From RGDT01 sp964630925 (lineage in GTDB: Bacteria; Planctomycetota; Planctomycetia; Gemmatales; Gemmataceae), in assembly GCA_964630925.1 (NCBI GenBank), contig CAZVZK010000180.1, forward strand, positions 1-19,490: 19,490 nucleotides of DNA, written 5' to 3'. This document shows, in pieces, positions 7,007 to 14,308 of the stretch. The notes under the pieces were generated by a model. The model saw only the letters and a program-made list of their open reading frames with translations, searched no databases and was not told where the DNA came from. A program made the translations under genes and the position numbers. How positions within the stretch are numbered: position 1 is the stretch's first letter; the number at the start of each line of letters is the position of its first letter.

Positions 7007-7990
7007 ATGCGCACCGCGCTTCTGGCACTGGCCGCCCTTGTGGCGGCGACGGCGTCGGCCCCGGCCCAGGGGTGGGCCGAGAAGATGTTCAAGGACGGCG
7101 CCTCCCACGACTTCGGCACCGTCCCAAAGGGTGCCCAGTCCGTCCACCGCTTCAAGGTCGTCAACATCTACGCCGTCCCCATGGACATCACCGCCCTCAA
7201 GCCGTCATGCGGCTGCGTCTCTGCCACCGCCGCCAAACGCACGCTGGAGCCGCGTGAGGAGTCGTACATCGAGGTCCGCATGGACGGGCGGCGCTACAGC
7301 GGCAAGAAGGCCGTCACCGTCACCGTCACCGTCGGCCCCACCTACGTCTCTTCGGCCATCCTCAAGATTTCCGCGACCGGACGCGCCGACGTGGTCTTCA
7401 ACCCCGGCGACGTGAACTTCGGCCTCGTCGCCCAGGGCACCACGCCCACCCGCACCGTCGATGTCGAATACGCCGGGCGGCTCGACTGGAAGATTAACGA
7501 GGTCGTGGCCGCCGACATGCCGTTCACCATCGACGCCAAGCAGCTCCACCGTGGGGGCGGCCAGGTCCGCTACCGCCTCGCCGTCACCCTCAAGGCCGAC
7601 GCCCCGGCGGGTATCCTGAAGAACGAGATCATCCTGAAGACGAACGACCCGGCCAGCCCCACCGTCCCGCTCGTGGTGGAGGGCATCGTCCAGCCGTCGC
7701 TGACGGTGCAGCCGTCGGCGCTCAACCTCGGCGCGGTCAAGGCCGGTGAGGCGCTGACCCGCAAGGTCGTCGTGCGCGGCTCGGCGCCGTTCAAGATCAC
7801 GAAGGTCGAGGGGGTCGGCGACGGCATCGAGCTGCCCGCCGGGCTGCCCGCCGAGGCACAGGCCGTCCACGTGCTGGAGGTGAAGGTGACGATGGCCAAC
7901 CCAGGCCTCTTCCGCCGCGAGCTGCGGATCACCACCAGCGCCCAGGACGGCGCCCTGCCGGTGGTCATCGACGGCGTCGCCGGGAAGTGA
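7007..7990 (+). CDS. DUF1573 domain exported protein
   Basis: Encodes 327 residues. A purine-rich GAGGAACGAGGGG lies 8-20 bases upstream of the ATG. Residues 1-21 form a signal peptide ending at APAQ. DUF1573 follows: HDFGTVPKGAQSVHRF then a PSCGCVSA segment, the hallmark of the family (two cysteines separated by glycine), in an immunoglobulin-like fold. At least two more beta-sandwich repeats follow, each beginning with a 'FGLVAQG' or 'LGAVKAG' strand. The mature protein is probably periplasmic or surface exposed. DUF1573 proteins are abundant in planctomycetes and Bacteroidota but have no assigned reaction. It is transcribed alone and ends before a hairpin facing the PLP enzyme gene. Confidence 0.9.
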   Translation: MRTALLALAALVAATASAPAQGWAEKMFKDGASHDFGTVPKGAQSVHRFKVVNIYAVPMDITALKPSCGCVSATAAKRTLEPREESYIEVRMDGRRYSGKKAVTVTVTVGPTYVSSAILKISATGRADVVFNPGDVNFGLVAQGTTPTRTVDVEYAGRLDWKINEVVAADMPFTIDAKQLHRGGGQVRYRLAVTLKADAPAGILKNEIILKTNDPASPTVPLVVEGIVQPSLTVQPSALNLGAVKAGEALTRKVVVRGSAPFKITKVEGVGDGIELPAGLPAEAQAVHVLEVKVTMANPGLFRRELRITTSAQDGALPVVIDGVAGK

Positions 7991-8010
7991 GCTGCCGTAG
8001 GATTCGTTCC

Positions 8011-8034
8011 CAGCGTGCTCGCAGGGGCACGCTG
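8011..8034. terminator. Hairpin between convergent genes
   Basis: An 8-bp perfect stem (8011-8018 with 8027-8034) with an 8-base loop lies in the 54-base gap between the convergent DUF1573 and PLP enzyme genes. No T run follows. It is probably a shared terminator. Confidence 0.5.
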
Positions 8035-8044
8035 TGGGCGTGGT

Positions 8045-8974
8045 CTACGAGAGGAACAGCTCCGTCGTGAAGTAGCGCTCCATGCGGTCGGCGAACACCG
8101 TGACGATGTTCGCCGGCCGGCCCCACCGCTGCGCCAGGGCCACCGCCGCCGCGTAGTTCAGCCCCGAGCTGGGGCCGACCGGAAAGCCCAGGCGGATCAG
8201 CCGCCGCGCCGTCTCCAGCGCCTCGTCGTCGTTGACCTCGACGCACTCCAGGCCCGGCAGCGCCTCCTCGCGGAAGATCTCCGACAGGCGGTCGGCCACG
8301 CCGGGGATGCGTCCGCTGAACGAGCAGCACTCCGCCTCGGGGGTGCGGCGGATGTTCACCGGCCGCGCCAGCACCGGCACCACGGGGCAGCCGCACTCGC
8401 TGAGGCCCTGGAACAGGCCCACCAGCGTCCCGCCCGTGCCGACGCCGCTCACCACCGCCTCCACCACGCCGCCGGGGATCTGGTCGCCGATCTCCCGCGC
8501 CGTCGTCAGCCGGTGCGCCTCGGCGTTGTCCGGGTTGGCGAACTGCCGCGGCAGGAACGCCCCCCCTTGGGACGCCAGCTCCTCCGTCGCGGCGAGGGCG
8601 CCGCGGATGCCGTCGTCCTTGGCCGTCAGACGGACCTCGCCGCCGTAGGCGCGGATGATCATGACACGCTCGCTGCTAACGCCCTCGGGCATCACCGCGA
8701 GGAACTTCAGCCCCATCTGGGCGCAGGCGAGCGCTAGGGCGATGCTCGTGCTGCCGCTCGACGCCTCGATGACGGTGTCGCCGGCCTTGAGCTTGCCCTG
8801 CCGCCACGCCTTCTCGAGGATGTACCGGGCGATGCGGTCCTTGGTGCTGCCGGAGGGGTTGAGGAACTCCAGCTTGCACCAGATGACAGGCCCGTCGCCG
8901 AGACGCACAGGGACCAGGGGCGTCGGCAGGCACCGGTGCGGGTAGCGGTGCTCGCCGGGGAGGCAGGGCGTCAT
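8045..8974 (-). CDS. Cysteine-synthase-family PLP enzyme with variant substrate loop
   Basis: Encodes 309 residues, the usual length for O-acetylserine sulfhydrylase-type fold II enzymes. The PLP lysine is K45 in NPSGSTKDR; the phosphate-binding loop is GVGTGGT (177-183), and GPSSG (267-271) supplies the serine facing the pyridine nitrogen. The substrate loop, normally TSGNTG, reads SSGSTS (72-77), which resembles the SSGST loop of Cds1-type cysteine desulfhydrase relatives. The reaction is therefore uncertain: cysteine synthesis, cystathionine chemistry or cysteine breakdown are all possible. Seven or more cysteines are present, including an adjacent pair near 216. Its ATG overlaps the ftsH stop (ATGA), so it is probably co-translated with ftsH. 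No serine acetyltransferase is nearby. Confidence 0.85.
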   Translation of the reverse strand: MTPCLPGEHRYPHRCLPTPLVPVRLGDGPVIWCKLEFLNPSGSTKDRIARYILEKAWRQGKLKAGDTVIEASSGSTSIALALACAQMGLKFLAVMPEGVSSERVMIIRAYGGEVRLTAKDDGIRGALAATEELASQGGAFLPRQFANPDNAEAHRLTTAREIGDQIPGGVVEAVVSGVGTGGTLVGLFQGLSECGCPVVPVLARPVNIRRTPEAECCSFSGRIPGVADRLSEIFREEALPGLECVEVNDDEALETARRLIRLGFPVGPSSGLNYAAAVALAQRWGRPANIVTVFADRMERYFTTELFLS

Positions 8975-10923
8975 TTCTCGCCGGCCTTGACGGCGCCGTA
9001 GGGGGCCGGCTCCGCAGGCGCCGTCCCGTTGGAGATGTCCTCGCCGCGGAACAGGGCGTCGATGTCCTCCTTGAGCAGCTCCTCCTTCTGCAAGAGGGCC
9101 TCGACGAGGCGCTCGAGCATGGGGCGGTTGGCCTCCAGGAGGCGGTAGGCCTCCTCGTCGGCCTGGCGGAGGATGGCGCGGACCTCCTCGTCGATCAGCC
9201 CGGCGGTGTCCTCTCCGAAGTCACGCGCCTCGTGGATCTCCTTGCCGAGGAACGTGTGCTCCTCGCCGGCGCGGTACGACACCGGCCCCAACTTGGCCGA
9301 CATGCCGAACTGCGTGACCATCATGCGGGCGATGCGTGTCGCCTGCTTGAGGTCCATGCTGGCGCCGCTGGTCGCCTCCTTGTAGACGAGGCGTTCGGCG
9401 GCGCGGCCGCCCATCATCCACACGAGCTGGCCGCGCAGGCGCGTCTCCGGGTAGTCCATGCGCTCCTCGTCCGGGCTGAAGCGCGTCACGCCGCCCGAAC
9501 GCCCGCGCGGGACGATGGTCACCTTGAACAGCGGGTCGGTGTGCGGCGTCAGGTGGGCGCACAGGGCGTGCCCGGCCTCGTGGTACGCCACCTTCTTCTT
9601 GTCGTCGGGTGAAAGCACCTCCTCGCGCTTGGCCCCGATCAGCACGCGGTCCGCCGCGCGCTCGAAGTCGCTGCGGTCGATGAAGCGCTTGCCCTCGCGC
9701 GTCGCCAGGAGGGCCGCCTCGTTGGCCAGGTTCCGCAGGTCGGCGCCGGTCATGCCGATCATGCCCCGCGCGATCTGCTCGAGGTCCACGTCGTCGGCGA
9801 GGGGCTTGTTGCGCGTGTGGACCTTGAGGATCTGCATGCGTCCCTGCCACGTCGGCCTATCGACGGTGATGTGGCGGTCGAAGCGTCCGGGGCGGAGGAG
9901 GGCGGAGTCCAGCACGTCGGGCCGGTTGGTGGCGGCCATCACGATGACCGTCTCGGTGGGCGTGAAGCCGTCCATCTCGCTGAGGATCTGGTTGAGCGTC
10001 TGCTCGCGCTCGTCGGAGCCGCCGCCCAGGCCCGCCCCGCGCATGCGGCCCACGGCGTCGATCTCATCGATGAACAGGATACAGGGGGCGTTCTCTTTCG
10101 CTGTCTTGAACATGTCGCGGACGCGGCTGGCGCCGACGCCGACGAACATCTGGATGAACTCGCTGCCGGAGATGGAGTAGAAGGGGACGCCGGCCTCGCC
10201 GGCGACGGCGCGGGCGACGAGGGTCTTGCCGGTGCCCGGCGGGCCGATGAGCAGGACGCCCTTGGGGACGACGGCCCCGAGGCGCATGAACTTCTCCGGG
10301 GAGCGGAGGAACTCGACGATCTCGCGCAGCTCGCCCTTGGCGGACTGCATGCCGGCCACGTCCTCGAAGGTCACGCGGGCCTTGCTGCGCTCGTAGCGTT
10401 TGGCCGGGCTCTTGATGTAGTTGGACAGGAAGCCCCCGCCGAGGGGGTCGCGGAAGCGCGGCAGCAGGACGAAGAAGATCAGCAGGACGACGGCGACGGT
10501 CATCAGGAGCATGAGCCCCTGGGTGACCCACATGAAGTTGGAGCGGTTGCTGGAGACGACGAGGCCGGCCTTGGCCTTGGCGTTGAGGAGTTTCTGGAAC
10601 TCGGCGTCGTCGCCGATGAGGCGTTCGACGCTGAATGCGTCGCCGCGGAGCTTGGCCTTCAGCTCGGCCTTGAGCTTGCTGACGTCGGCGACCTTGCCCT
10701 CGTAGAGGTCGCCCTTCTGAACGACCTCGGAGAGGTTGTCCTCGTTCAGGAGCGTGGTGAACTCGCTCCAGTGGATGCGCGGGGGGCTGATCGTCATGGC
10801 GAACAGGACGGAGGCCGAGAAGAGGATGAGGACCAGCCAAAGCCACGAGCCGCCCACGGGGGGCGCCGGGCGCCGCCGCGGGTCGCCGTCGGGGTTCTGA
10901 TCGGGGTCGTGCTCGGAAGGCAT
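8971..10923 (-). CDS. ftsH: ATP-dependent zinc metalloprotease FtsH
   Basis: Encodes 650 residues from ATG 10923, which has AAGGA about 9 bases upstream; an ATG at 10953 would add ten residues but has a weaker site. Order: short proline- and arginine-rich cytoplasmic start, transmembrane helix (about 27-45), extracytoplasmic domain (46-130), second helix (about 131-154), AAA+ domain with Walker A GPPGTGKT (227-234), pore loop FVGVGASR (260-267), Walker B ILFIDEID (282-289) and second region of homology around ATNRPDVLDS, then the M41 protease domain with zinc site HEAGH (448-452). All catalytic motifs are intact. FtsH forms membrane hexamers that degrade misfolded membrane and regulatory proteins. 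A TATGAT at 11034-11039 on this strand is a possible -10, without a clear -35. Confidence 0.97.
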   Translation of the reverse strand: MPSEHDPDQNPDGDPRRRPAPPVGGSWLWLVLILFSASVLFAMTISPPRIHWSEFTTLLNEDNLSEVVQKGDLYEGKVADVSKLKAELKAKLRGDAFSVERLIGDDAEFQKLLNAKAKAGLVVSSNRSNFMWVTQGLMLLMTVAVVLLIFFVLLPRFRDPLGGGFLSNYIKSPAKRYERSKARVTFEDVAGMQSAKGELREIVEFLRSPEKFMRLGAVVPKGVLLIGPPGTGKTLVARAVAGEAGVPFYSISGSEFIQMFVGVGASRVRDMFKTAKENAPCILFIDEIDAVGRMRGAGLGGGSDEREQTLNQILSEMDGFTPTETVIVMAATNRPDVLDSALLRPGRFDRHITVDRPTWQGRMQILKVHTRNKPLADDVDLEQIARGMIGMTGADLRNLANEAALLATREGKRFIDRSDFERAADRVLIGAKREEVLSPDDKKKVAYHEAGHALCAHLTPHTDPLFKVTIVPRGRSGGVTRFSPDEERMDYPETRLRGQLVWMMGGRAAERLVYKEATSGASMDLKQATRIARMMVTQFGMSAKLGPVSYRAGEEHTFLGKEIHEARDFGEDTAGLIDEEVRAILRQADEEAYRLLEANRPMLERLVEALLQKEELLKEDIDALFRGEDISNGTAPAEPAPYGAVKAGEK

Positions 10924-11062
10924 TCGTCGCGTCCTTCGTGGCCCTGTAGGCATCCGCCCTGGGTGGCAGCCGCCGTCCTGGAGGAGTTGGTAAGATACCG
11001 AAGGGGTCCGGGGCAGGCCACGGCCCCTGTTACATCATAGGCGCAGGGCGGAGGGATAGCGT

Positions 11063-11326
11063 GTGTGGGGATGGCTGACGGGGCGGGCCACGGGACGCGA
11101 GGTGGTGATGTACACGCGCGAGGCGTGCCACCTGTGTGACGACGCCTGGGCCGTGCTTGAGGCGGAGCGGGCGAGGTCGGGGTTCCGCCTGTCGCGCGTG
11201 GACGTGGATTCAGACCCCGCCCTGGCCGCTCAGTACGGCCTGGAGGTCCCGGTGGTGATGGTGGACGGCGTGGTGCGCTTCCGCGGCCGGGTCAACGCCG
11301 TGCTGCTGCGGCGGGCGCTGGCGTAG
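11063..11326 (+). CDS. Glutaredoxin-like (DUF836-type) thiol protein
   Basis: Encodes 87 residues from GTG 11063, supported by GGAGGG at 11050-11055. It has a thioredoxin-fold pattern: strand (EVVMYTREAC), active-site CHLC near residue 22, helix, strand (RLSRVDVDSD), the cis-proline segment EVPVVMVDG and a final helix. This is the small glutaredoxin-like family often annotated DUF836, expected to do thiol-disulfide exchange in the cytoplasm; the partner is unknown. It is divergent from ftsH (about 140 bases between starts), and its 3' end overlaps the convergent DUF6800-like gene by 35 bases. Confidence 0.88.
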   Translation: MWGWLTGRATGREVVMYTREACHLCDDAWAVLEAERARSGFRLSRVDVDSDPALAAQYGLEVPVVMVDGVVRFRGRVNAVLLRRALA

Positions 11327-11492
11327 CGTCGGCCTTGGCGGGCTCCTTCCACCACGGGCTGATCTTCTTGATGCGCTTCAGGACGGCCTCCTTCTCGCGG
11401 GCGTCCTTGGCGGCGGCGAGTTTGGCCTTGAGCTTCGTCATCTTCTTCTTGCGCTGATAGCGTCGATCCAGCTCAATGCGGCGTTCGACCAT
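11292..11492 (-). CDS. DUF6800-type small basic protein
   Basis: Encodes 66 residues from ATG 11492, chosen because the conserved family start is MVERRIELDRRYQRKKK; an upstream in-frame ATG at 11534 has no ribosome binding site either. The protein is a charged helical segment with lysine and arginine repeats (KLKAKLAAAKDAREKEAVLKRIKK), then SPWW and an alanine-proline tail. Such mini-proteins are common in Gemmataceae and have no known function. The basic helix suggests nucleic acid or ribosome contact, but this is inference. Confidence 0.75.
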   Translation of the reverse strand: MVERRIELDRRYQRKKKMTKLKAKLAAAKDAREKEAVLKRIKKISPWWKEPAKADATPAPAAAARR

Positions 11493-11588
11493 GGCCGGGG
11501 TGTCTCGTGCGGTTGACGATGCGGAAAAGGGCATGATAGCGGGCGGGGGGCGCGAGGGGAAGGGAAAGGCGTGGAAGCCGATGCCGGC

Positions 11589-11616
11589 TTGACCCGCGCC
11601 GCCGCGCGGTTACCAT
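11589..11616 (+). promoter_or_regulatory. sigma70-type promoter of tRNA-Leu
   Basis: TTGACC at 11589-11594 and TACCAT at 11611-11616 are spaced by 16 bases. The predicted start near 11623 is about 5 bases before the mature tRNA. This is the clearest sigma70-like promoter in the window. Confidence 0.55.
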
Positions 11617-11627
11617 GAGGGTGCATC

Positions 11628-11710
11628 GCCGAGGTGGTGTAACGGCAGCCACGCCAGACTTAGGATCTGGTGCCCGAAAGGGCGTGCGGGTTCGAGTCCC
11701 GCCCTCGGCA
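11628..11710 (+). tRNA. tRNA-Leu, anticodon UAG
   Basis: An 83-base class II tRNA. The acceptor stem GCCGAGG (11628-11634) pairs with CCTCGGC (11703-11709), with discriminator A at 11710. The anticodon stem CCAGA/TCTGG encloses the 7-base loop CTTAGGA, giving anticodon TAG, which reads CUA and CUG leucine codons. A variable arm GCCCGAAAGGGC follows, and the T arm is GCGGG-TTCGAGT-CCCGC. The A discriminator and long variable arm both fit leucine. The 3' CCA is not encoded and would be added after transcription. Confidence 0.97.
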
Positions 11711-11716
11711 CTGAGC

Positions 11717-11741
11717 GCCGGCCCGAGGGGGCCAGGCCGGC
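11717..11741 (+). terminator. Hairpin after tRNA-Leu
   Basis: A 7-bp GC stem (11717-11723 with 11735-11741) with an 11-base loop begins 6 bases after the tRNA. A second small hairpin (11741-11745 with 11750-11754) followed by TCTTCC overlaps it by one base. Together they probably end transcription and guide 3' processing. Confidence 0.5.
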
Positions 11742-11816
11742 CTGTTGTGACAGGTCTTCCGGCGCCGCCGGGGCACCGGGCAACGCGGGCCCCGCGACTC
11801 GGCCTCGGCCCTTCTC

Positions 11817-12179
11817 TCAAGCGGTCCGCGTGAGGGCGGGCAGGGATCCCACCGGCAGGACCTCGATGAGCGTGTCCAGGCGTGTGATGGCGAGCGACTC
11901 GCGGACGGCCGGCGTGGCGTTGGCCAGCGTGAGCCGGCCGCCGGAGGTACGCACCCGGCGGTTGAAGGCGGCGAGCATGCCCAGCCCGGTGCTGGTCGCA
12001 TACCGCACGCAGCCGAGGTCAAGCACGAGCCGGCCCGCCCCTTCGGGCAGGGAGGACAGCCGTTCCTTGACGGCGGGGGTGCTCTGCTCGTCGAGCGTGT
12101 CGCACCCCCCGAGCGTCAGGAGGGTCCTGTCCGGGAGGCGGCTGACGGTCAGGAACGGCAGGAGGGCTGGTGATGGCAT
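11817..12179 (-). CDS. STAS domain protein (anti-sigma factor antagonist type)
   Basis: Encodes 120 residues forming one STAS domain: a beta strand (RTLLTLGGCDTLDEQ), helix, DLGCVRYATSTGLGML core, helix, and a final strand and helix ending SLPALTRTA. The regulatory site, FMDSSGLG in SpoIIAA, reads YATSTGLG, so the aspartate is replaced and the phosphorylatable position is threonine. STAS antagonists bind anti-sigma kinases when unphosphorylated and release their sigma factor. No anti-sigma kinase, phosphatase or sigma gene is adjacent. The ribosome binding site is weak. An ECF-type promoter lies about 72 bases upstream, so the gene may itself belong to a stress regulon. Confidence 0.87.
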   Translation of the reverse strand: MPSPALLPFLTVSRLPDRTLLTLGGCDTLDEQSTPAVKERLSSLPEGAGRLVLDLGCVRYATSTGLGMLAAFNRRVRTSGGRLTLANATPAVRESLAITRLDTLIEVLPVGSLPALTRTA

Positions 12180-12250
12180 GGGTGAGGATTCCGTGACGGC
12201 CGCGGGGGTGCGGACGGTGGGGTAGGAGGGCGGGGAGCGCGTGGAGAGAG

Positions 12251-12280
12251 TTTTGACGCTGCGGGGAGCGAGGAAGTTCC
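12251..12280 (-). promoter_or_regulatory. ECF-sigma-type promoter of the STAS gene
   Basis: On the minus strand GGAACTT (12280-12274) is followed after 16 bases by GTCAAAA (12257-12251). This fits the RpoE/ECF pattern of a GGAAC -35 and a GTC-containing -10 at the proper spacing. The leader to the STAS start at 12179 would be about 65 bases. The sigma factor involved is unknown. Confidence 0.45.
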
Positions 12281-12309
12281 ACGGGGCGGGCGGTTTTCAC
12301 GGGGCGGGC
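12280..12309 (-). repeat. Tandem 12-bp direct repeat abutting the STAS promoter
   Basis: CACGGGGCGGGC occurs at 12280-12291 and again at 12298-12309, identical and 18 bases apart. The first copy abuts the -35 element of the candidate ECF promoter. The arrangement resembles a paired activator site, though GC-rich chance repeats are possible. Confidence 0.5.
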
Positions 12310-12315
12310 ACGCGG

Positions 12316-12504
12316 CTACGCCAGCGGCGGCCAGCCGGCGTCGATCCCCTGGCGCTCGATGAGGCGGACCTGGCCCTCACTGATGGAGAACTGCTCGGCG
12401 ATGGTGCGGCGTGAGGCGGCCGCGTCCATGCCGCCGTCCTGGGCCTCGACCAGGGCCTGGAACACCGTCTGGCATTCGTTCTCCGTCAGCGTCCTGTCCG
12501 CCAT
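12316..12504 (-). CDS. Small helix-turn-helix-like protein
   Basis: Encodes 62 residues from ATG 12504, chosen because AGGAGG lies 5 bases upstream; the longer in-frame start at 12525 would put that site inside the gene. After a charged start (DRTLTENECQTVFQALVEAQ) comes a helix-turn-helix-like pattern, RRTIAEQFSISEGQVRLIER, and a closing GWPPL. Small proteins of this kind occur alone in planctomycete genomes; whether they bind DNA is unknown. It lies 137 bases upstream of the STAS gene on the same strand and is divergent from the GH5-like gene. Confidence 0.72.
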   Translation of the reverse strand: MADRTLTENECQTVFQALVEAQDGGMDAAASRRTIAEQFSISEGQVRLIERQGIDAGWPPLA

Positions 12505-12685
12505 CCCGCCCTCCTGTCCCACCACGGGCCCTGTCCGCCTATCCTATCGAGGGCGGCGTCGTACGGCCCGCCCGATTCGACGGCGGCGTCCAGCACGAAG
12601 GTCGCGAAGATCGACACGGCGACGGGCAAGGAGCCGGCGGTGAGCGCGGGCCCGGCCGGCGGAAGGACGAATGCGGGAGGTCCGG

Positions 12686-13780
12686 ATGATGAGGTATGCT
12701 ATCCCCGTCCTGCTCGCGTGCGCCGCGCTGGGCCGGGCCGCCGCCCCGCACTTCGCCACGATGGAGCGCGCCGTCGTGGCGGCGGGCGCCAGGTCATTCG
12801 CGCTGGAGCGGTCCGGTGCCCCCTTCGTCCCGTGGGGCTTCAACTACGACCGCGACCACGCCGGACGGCTCATCGAGGACTACTGGGCGGACGAGTGGCC
12901 CAAGGTCGAGAGGGACTTCGCGGCCATGCGGAAGATGGGCGCAAACGTCGTGCGCGTCCACCTGCAATTCGGCCGATTCATGGACGGGCCGGAGAGGCCC
13001 AACGCCGCGGCGCTGGGGCGGCTGGCGAGGCTCCTGCGTCTCGCGGAGCGTGAGCGTCTCCGCCTCGACCTCACCGGGCTGTGCTGCTACCACAAGAAGG
13101 ACGTGCCGGCGTGGTACGACAGGCTCGGCGAGGGGCCACGCTGGGACGCCCAGGCGAACTTCTGGAAGGCCATCGCGGCGAGGTGCGCCGGCAGCCCCGC
13201 CGTCTTCTGCTATTGCCTGATGAACGAGCCGGTGTCGCCGGCGGGCCGGCGGAAGGACGGCGACTGGCTCGGCCCCGCCTTCGGCGGCAAGCACTACGTC
13301 CAGATGATCGCCCTCGACCAGGCCGGGCGCCAGCGCCACGAGATCGCCGACGCCTGGATCAGAAGGCTCGTCAAGGCGATCCGCTCCGAGGACCGCCGCA
13401 CACTCGTGACGGCCGGCCTCGTGGACTGGAGCCTGGACCGCAAGGGCCTGACCTCCGGCTTCATCCCCGCGAAGATCGCCGGCGGCCTCGATTTCCTGAG
13501 CGTCCACCTCTACCCCGAGAAGGGCAAGGTCAAGGAGGCGCTCGAGACGCTGGCGGGGTTCGCCGCGGCGGGCAAGCCCGTGCTGGTGGAGGAGACGTTC
13601 CCCCTGAAATGCACCCTCGCCGAGCTGGATGACTTCCTCTCCGCCTCGCGTAAGCACGCGGCGGGACACCTCGGCTTCTACTGGGGCAAGCCGCCCGACG
13701 AGCTGCGGAAGTCGAAGGCCCTGGCCGACGCCCTCATGCTCGCCTGGCTCGACTACTTCCAGAAGCGGGCGCGGAGATGA
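12686..13780 (+). CDS. Exported glycoside hydrolase family 5-like protein
   Basis: Encodes 364 residues from ATG 12686 with GGGAGG at 12675-12680; ATG 12689 and ATG 12671 are alternatives. A signal peptide (MRYAIPVLLACAALGRAAA) precedes a TIM-barrel pattern of clan GH-A: PFVPWGFNYD at barrel entry, VRVHLQF, LDLTGLCCY, then MNEP with the acid/base glutamate at 181, HLYP, and PVLVEETF with the likely nucleophile glutamate at 302 or 303. Both catalytic glutamates are present, so it is probably active. GH5 enzymes cut beta-linked glucans, mannans and related sugars; the substrate cannot be read from sequence. There is no carbohydrate-binding module. Confidence 0.85.
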   Translation: MMRYAIPVLLACAALGRAAAPHFATMERAVVAAGARSFALERSGAPFVPWGFNYDRDHAGRLIEDYWADEWPKVERDFAAMRKMGANVVRVHLQFGRFMDGPERPNAAALGRLARLLRLAERERLRLDLTGLCCYHKKDVPAWYDRLGEGPRWDAQANFWKAIAARCAGSPAVFCYCLMNEPVSPAGRRKDGDWLGPAFGGKHYVQMIALDQAGRQRHEIADAWIRRLVKAIRSEDRRTLVTAGLVDWSLDRKGLTSGFIPAKIAGGLDFLSVHLYPEKGKVKEALETLAGFAAAGKPVLVEETFPLKCTLAELDDFLSASRKHAAGHLGFYWGKPPDELRKSKALADALMLAWLDYFQKRARR

Positions 13781-13825
13781 CGGCGCGGAATCGGCCTGCT
13801 CGTCGTCACGGCGCCCAAAGGGCTT

Positions 13826-13855
13826 CGTACTGGGAGGCGTTCGCCCTCTGGTACG
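13826..13855 (+). promoter_or_regulatory. Leader hairpin before the first DUF4189 gene
   Basis: CGTAC (13826-13830) can pair with GTACG (13851-13855), and the inner bases form a further bulged GC stem around a TTCG-containing loop. It ends at the first base of the GGAG ribosome binding site (13855-13858). It may be the GH5 terminator or a leader element. Confidence 0.35.
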
Positions 13856-13864
13856 GAGCCGGCC

Positions 13865-14245
13865 ATGCGAGCATCCCCCGCCTTCGCCCTGATCGTTCTG
13901 GCCCTGTGCGGCGGCGGATCGCCCACCCAGGCCTCCACGCCATCGCTGTACGCCGCCGTCGCCTACTCCCCCGCCATGGGACGCTACGGCTACGCCTACA
14001 ACCACGCGTCCCGCGCGTCGGCGGAGTCGTCGGCCCTCTCGCGGTGCCGCGCCTGGGATGCCCGCATCGTGGCCTGGGTGCGCTCGGGCACCATCGTCCT
14101 GCTCGTGGCCGCGGATGGCCGATACGCCTACTCCTGGGCATCGGGGCCCGACACCACCTCCGCGTACAACCGCGCCCTGACGCACCTGCGTAGGCGGACA
14201 GGCAGCCGCGTCCGCACCTACGTCCGCGTCTTCTCCGGCGGATAG
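13865..14245 (+). CDS. DUF4189-like exported protein, copy 1
   Basis: Encodes 126 residues with a signal peptide (AFALIVLALCGGGSPTQAS). The mature part follows the DUF4189 pattern: LYAAVAYSPAMGRYGYAYNH, a helix with 'SAESSALSRC', a central strand IVLLVAADGRYAYSW and a second helix before TYVRVFSGG. Only one cysteine remains in the mature protein, while typical DUF4189 proteins have several disulfide-forming cysteines. GGAG lies 6 bases before the ATG. It is followed after 63 bases by a clear paralogue. The role of the family is unknown. Confidence 0.78.
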   Translation: MRASPAFALIVLALCGGGSPTQASTPSLYAAVAYSPAMGRYGYAYNHASRASAESSALSRCRAWDARIVAWVRSGTIVLLVAADGRYAYSWASGPDTTSAYNRALTHLRRRTGSRVRTYVRVFSGG

Positions 14246-14260
14246 CCCTGTCACACCGAC

Positions 14261-14305
14261 CCGGCTCCCGCGTACATGAGGCACCTACCCACACGCCGGA
14301 GCCGG
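14261..14305 (+). promoter_or_regulatory. Inverted repeat covering the ribosome binding site of DUF4189 copy 2
   Basis: CCGGCTCC (14261-14268) and GGAGCCGG (14298-14305) are perfectly complementary with 29 bases between. The right arm contains the GGAG ribosome binding site (14298-14301) of the gene starting at 14309. Pairing would hide that site. Confidence 0.4.
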
Positions 14306-14308
14306 AAC

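Noticed and set aside
6366..7028. Upstream extension of the TIGR02996-LRR frame
   Set aside because: It runs through the DinB-like gene in another frame and reads as Arg/Gly-rich noise; TIGR02996 begins right at GTG 6365.
9817..11040. Plus-strand 407-codon open frame
   Set aside because: It is antisense to ftsH, whose motifs are unmistakable; the Asp/Glu/Ala-rich translation mirrors the ftsH codons.
12794..14284. Minus-strand 496-codon open frame
   Set aside because: It spans the GH5-like gene and the first DUF4189-like gene in antisense; composition is that of a shadow frame.
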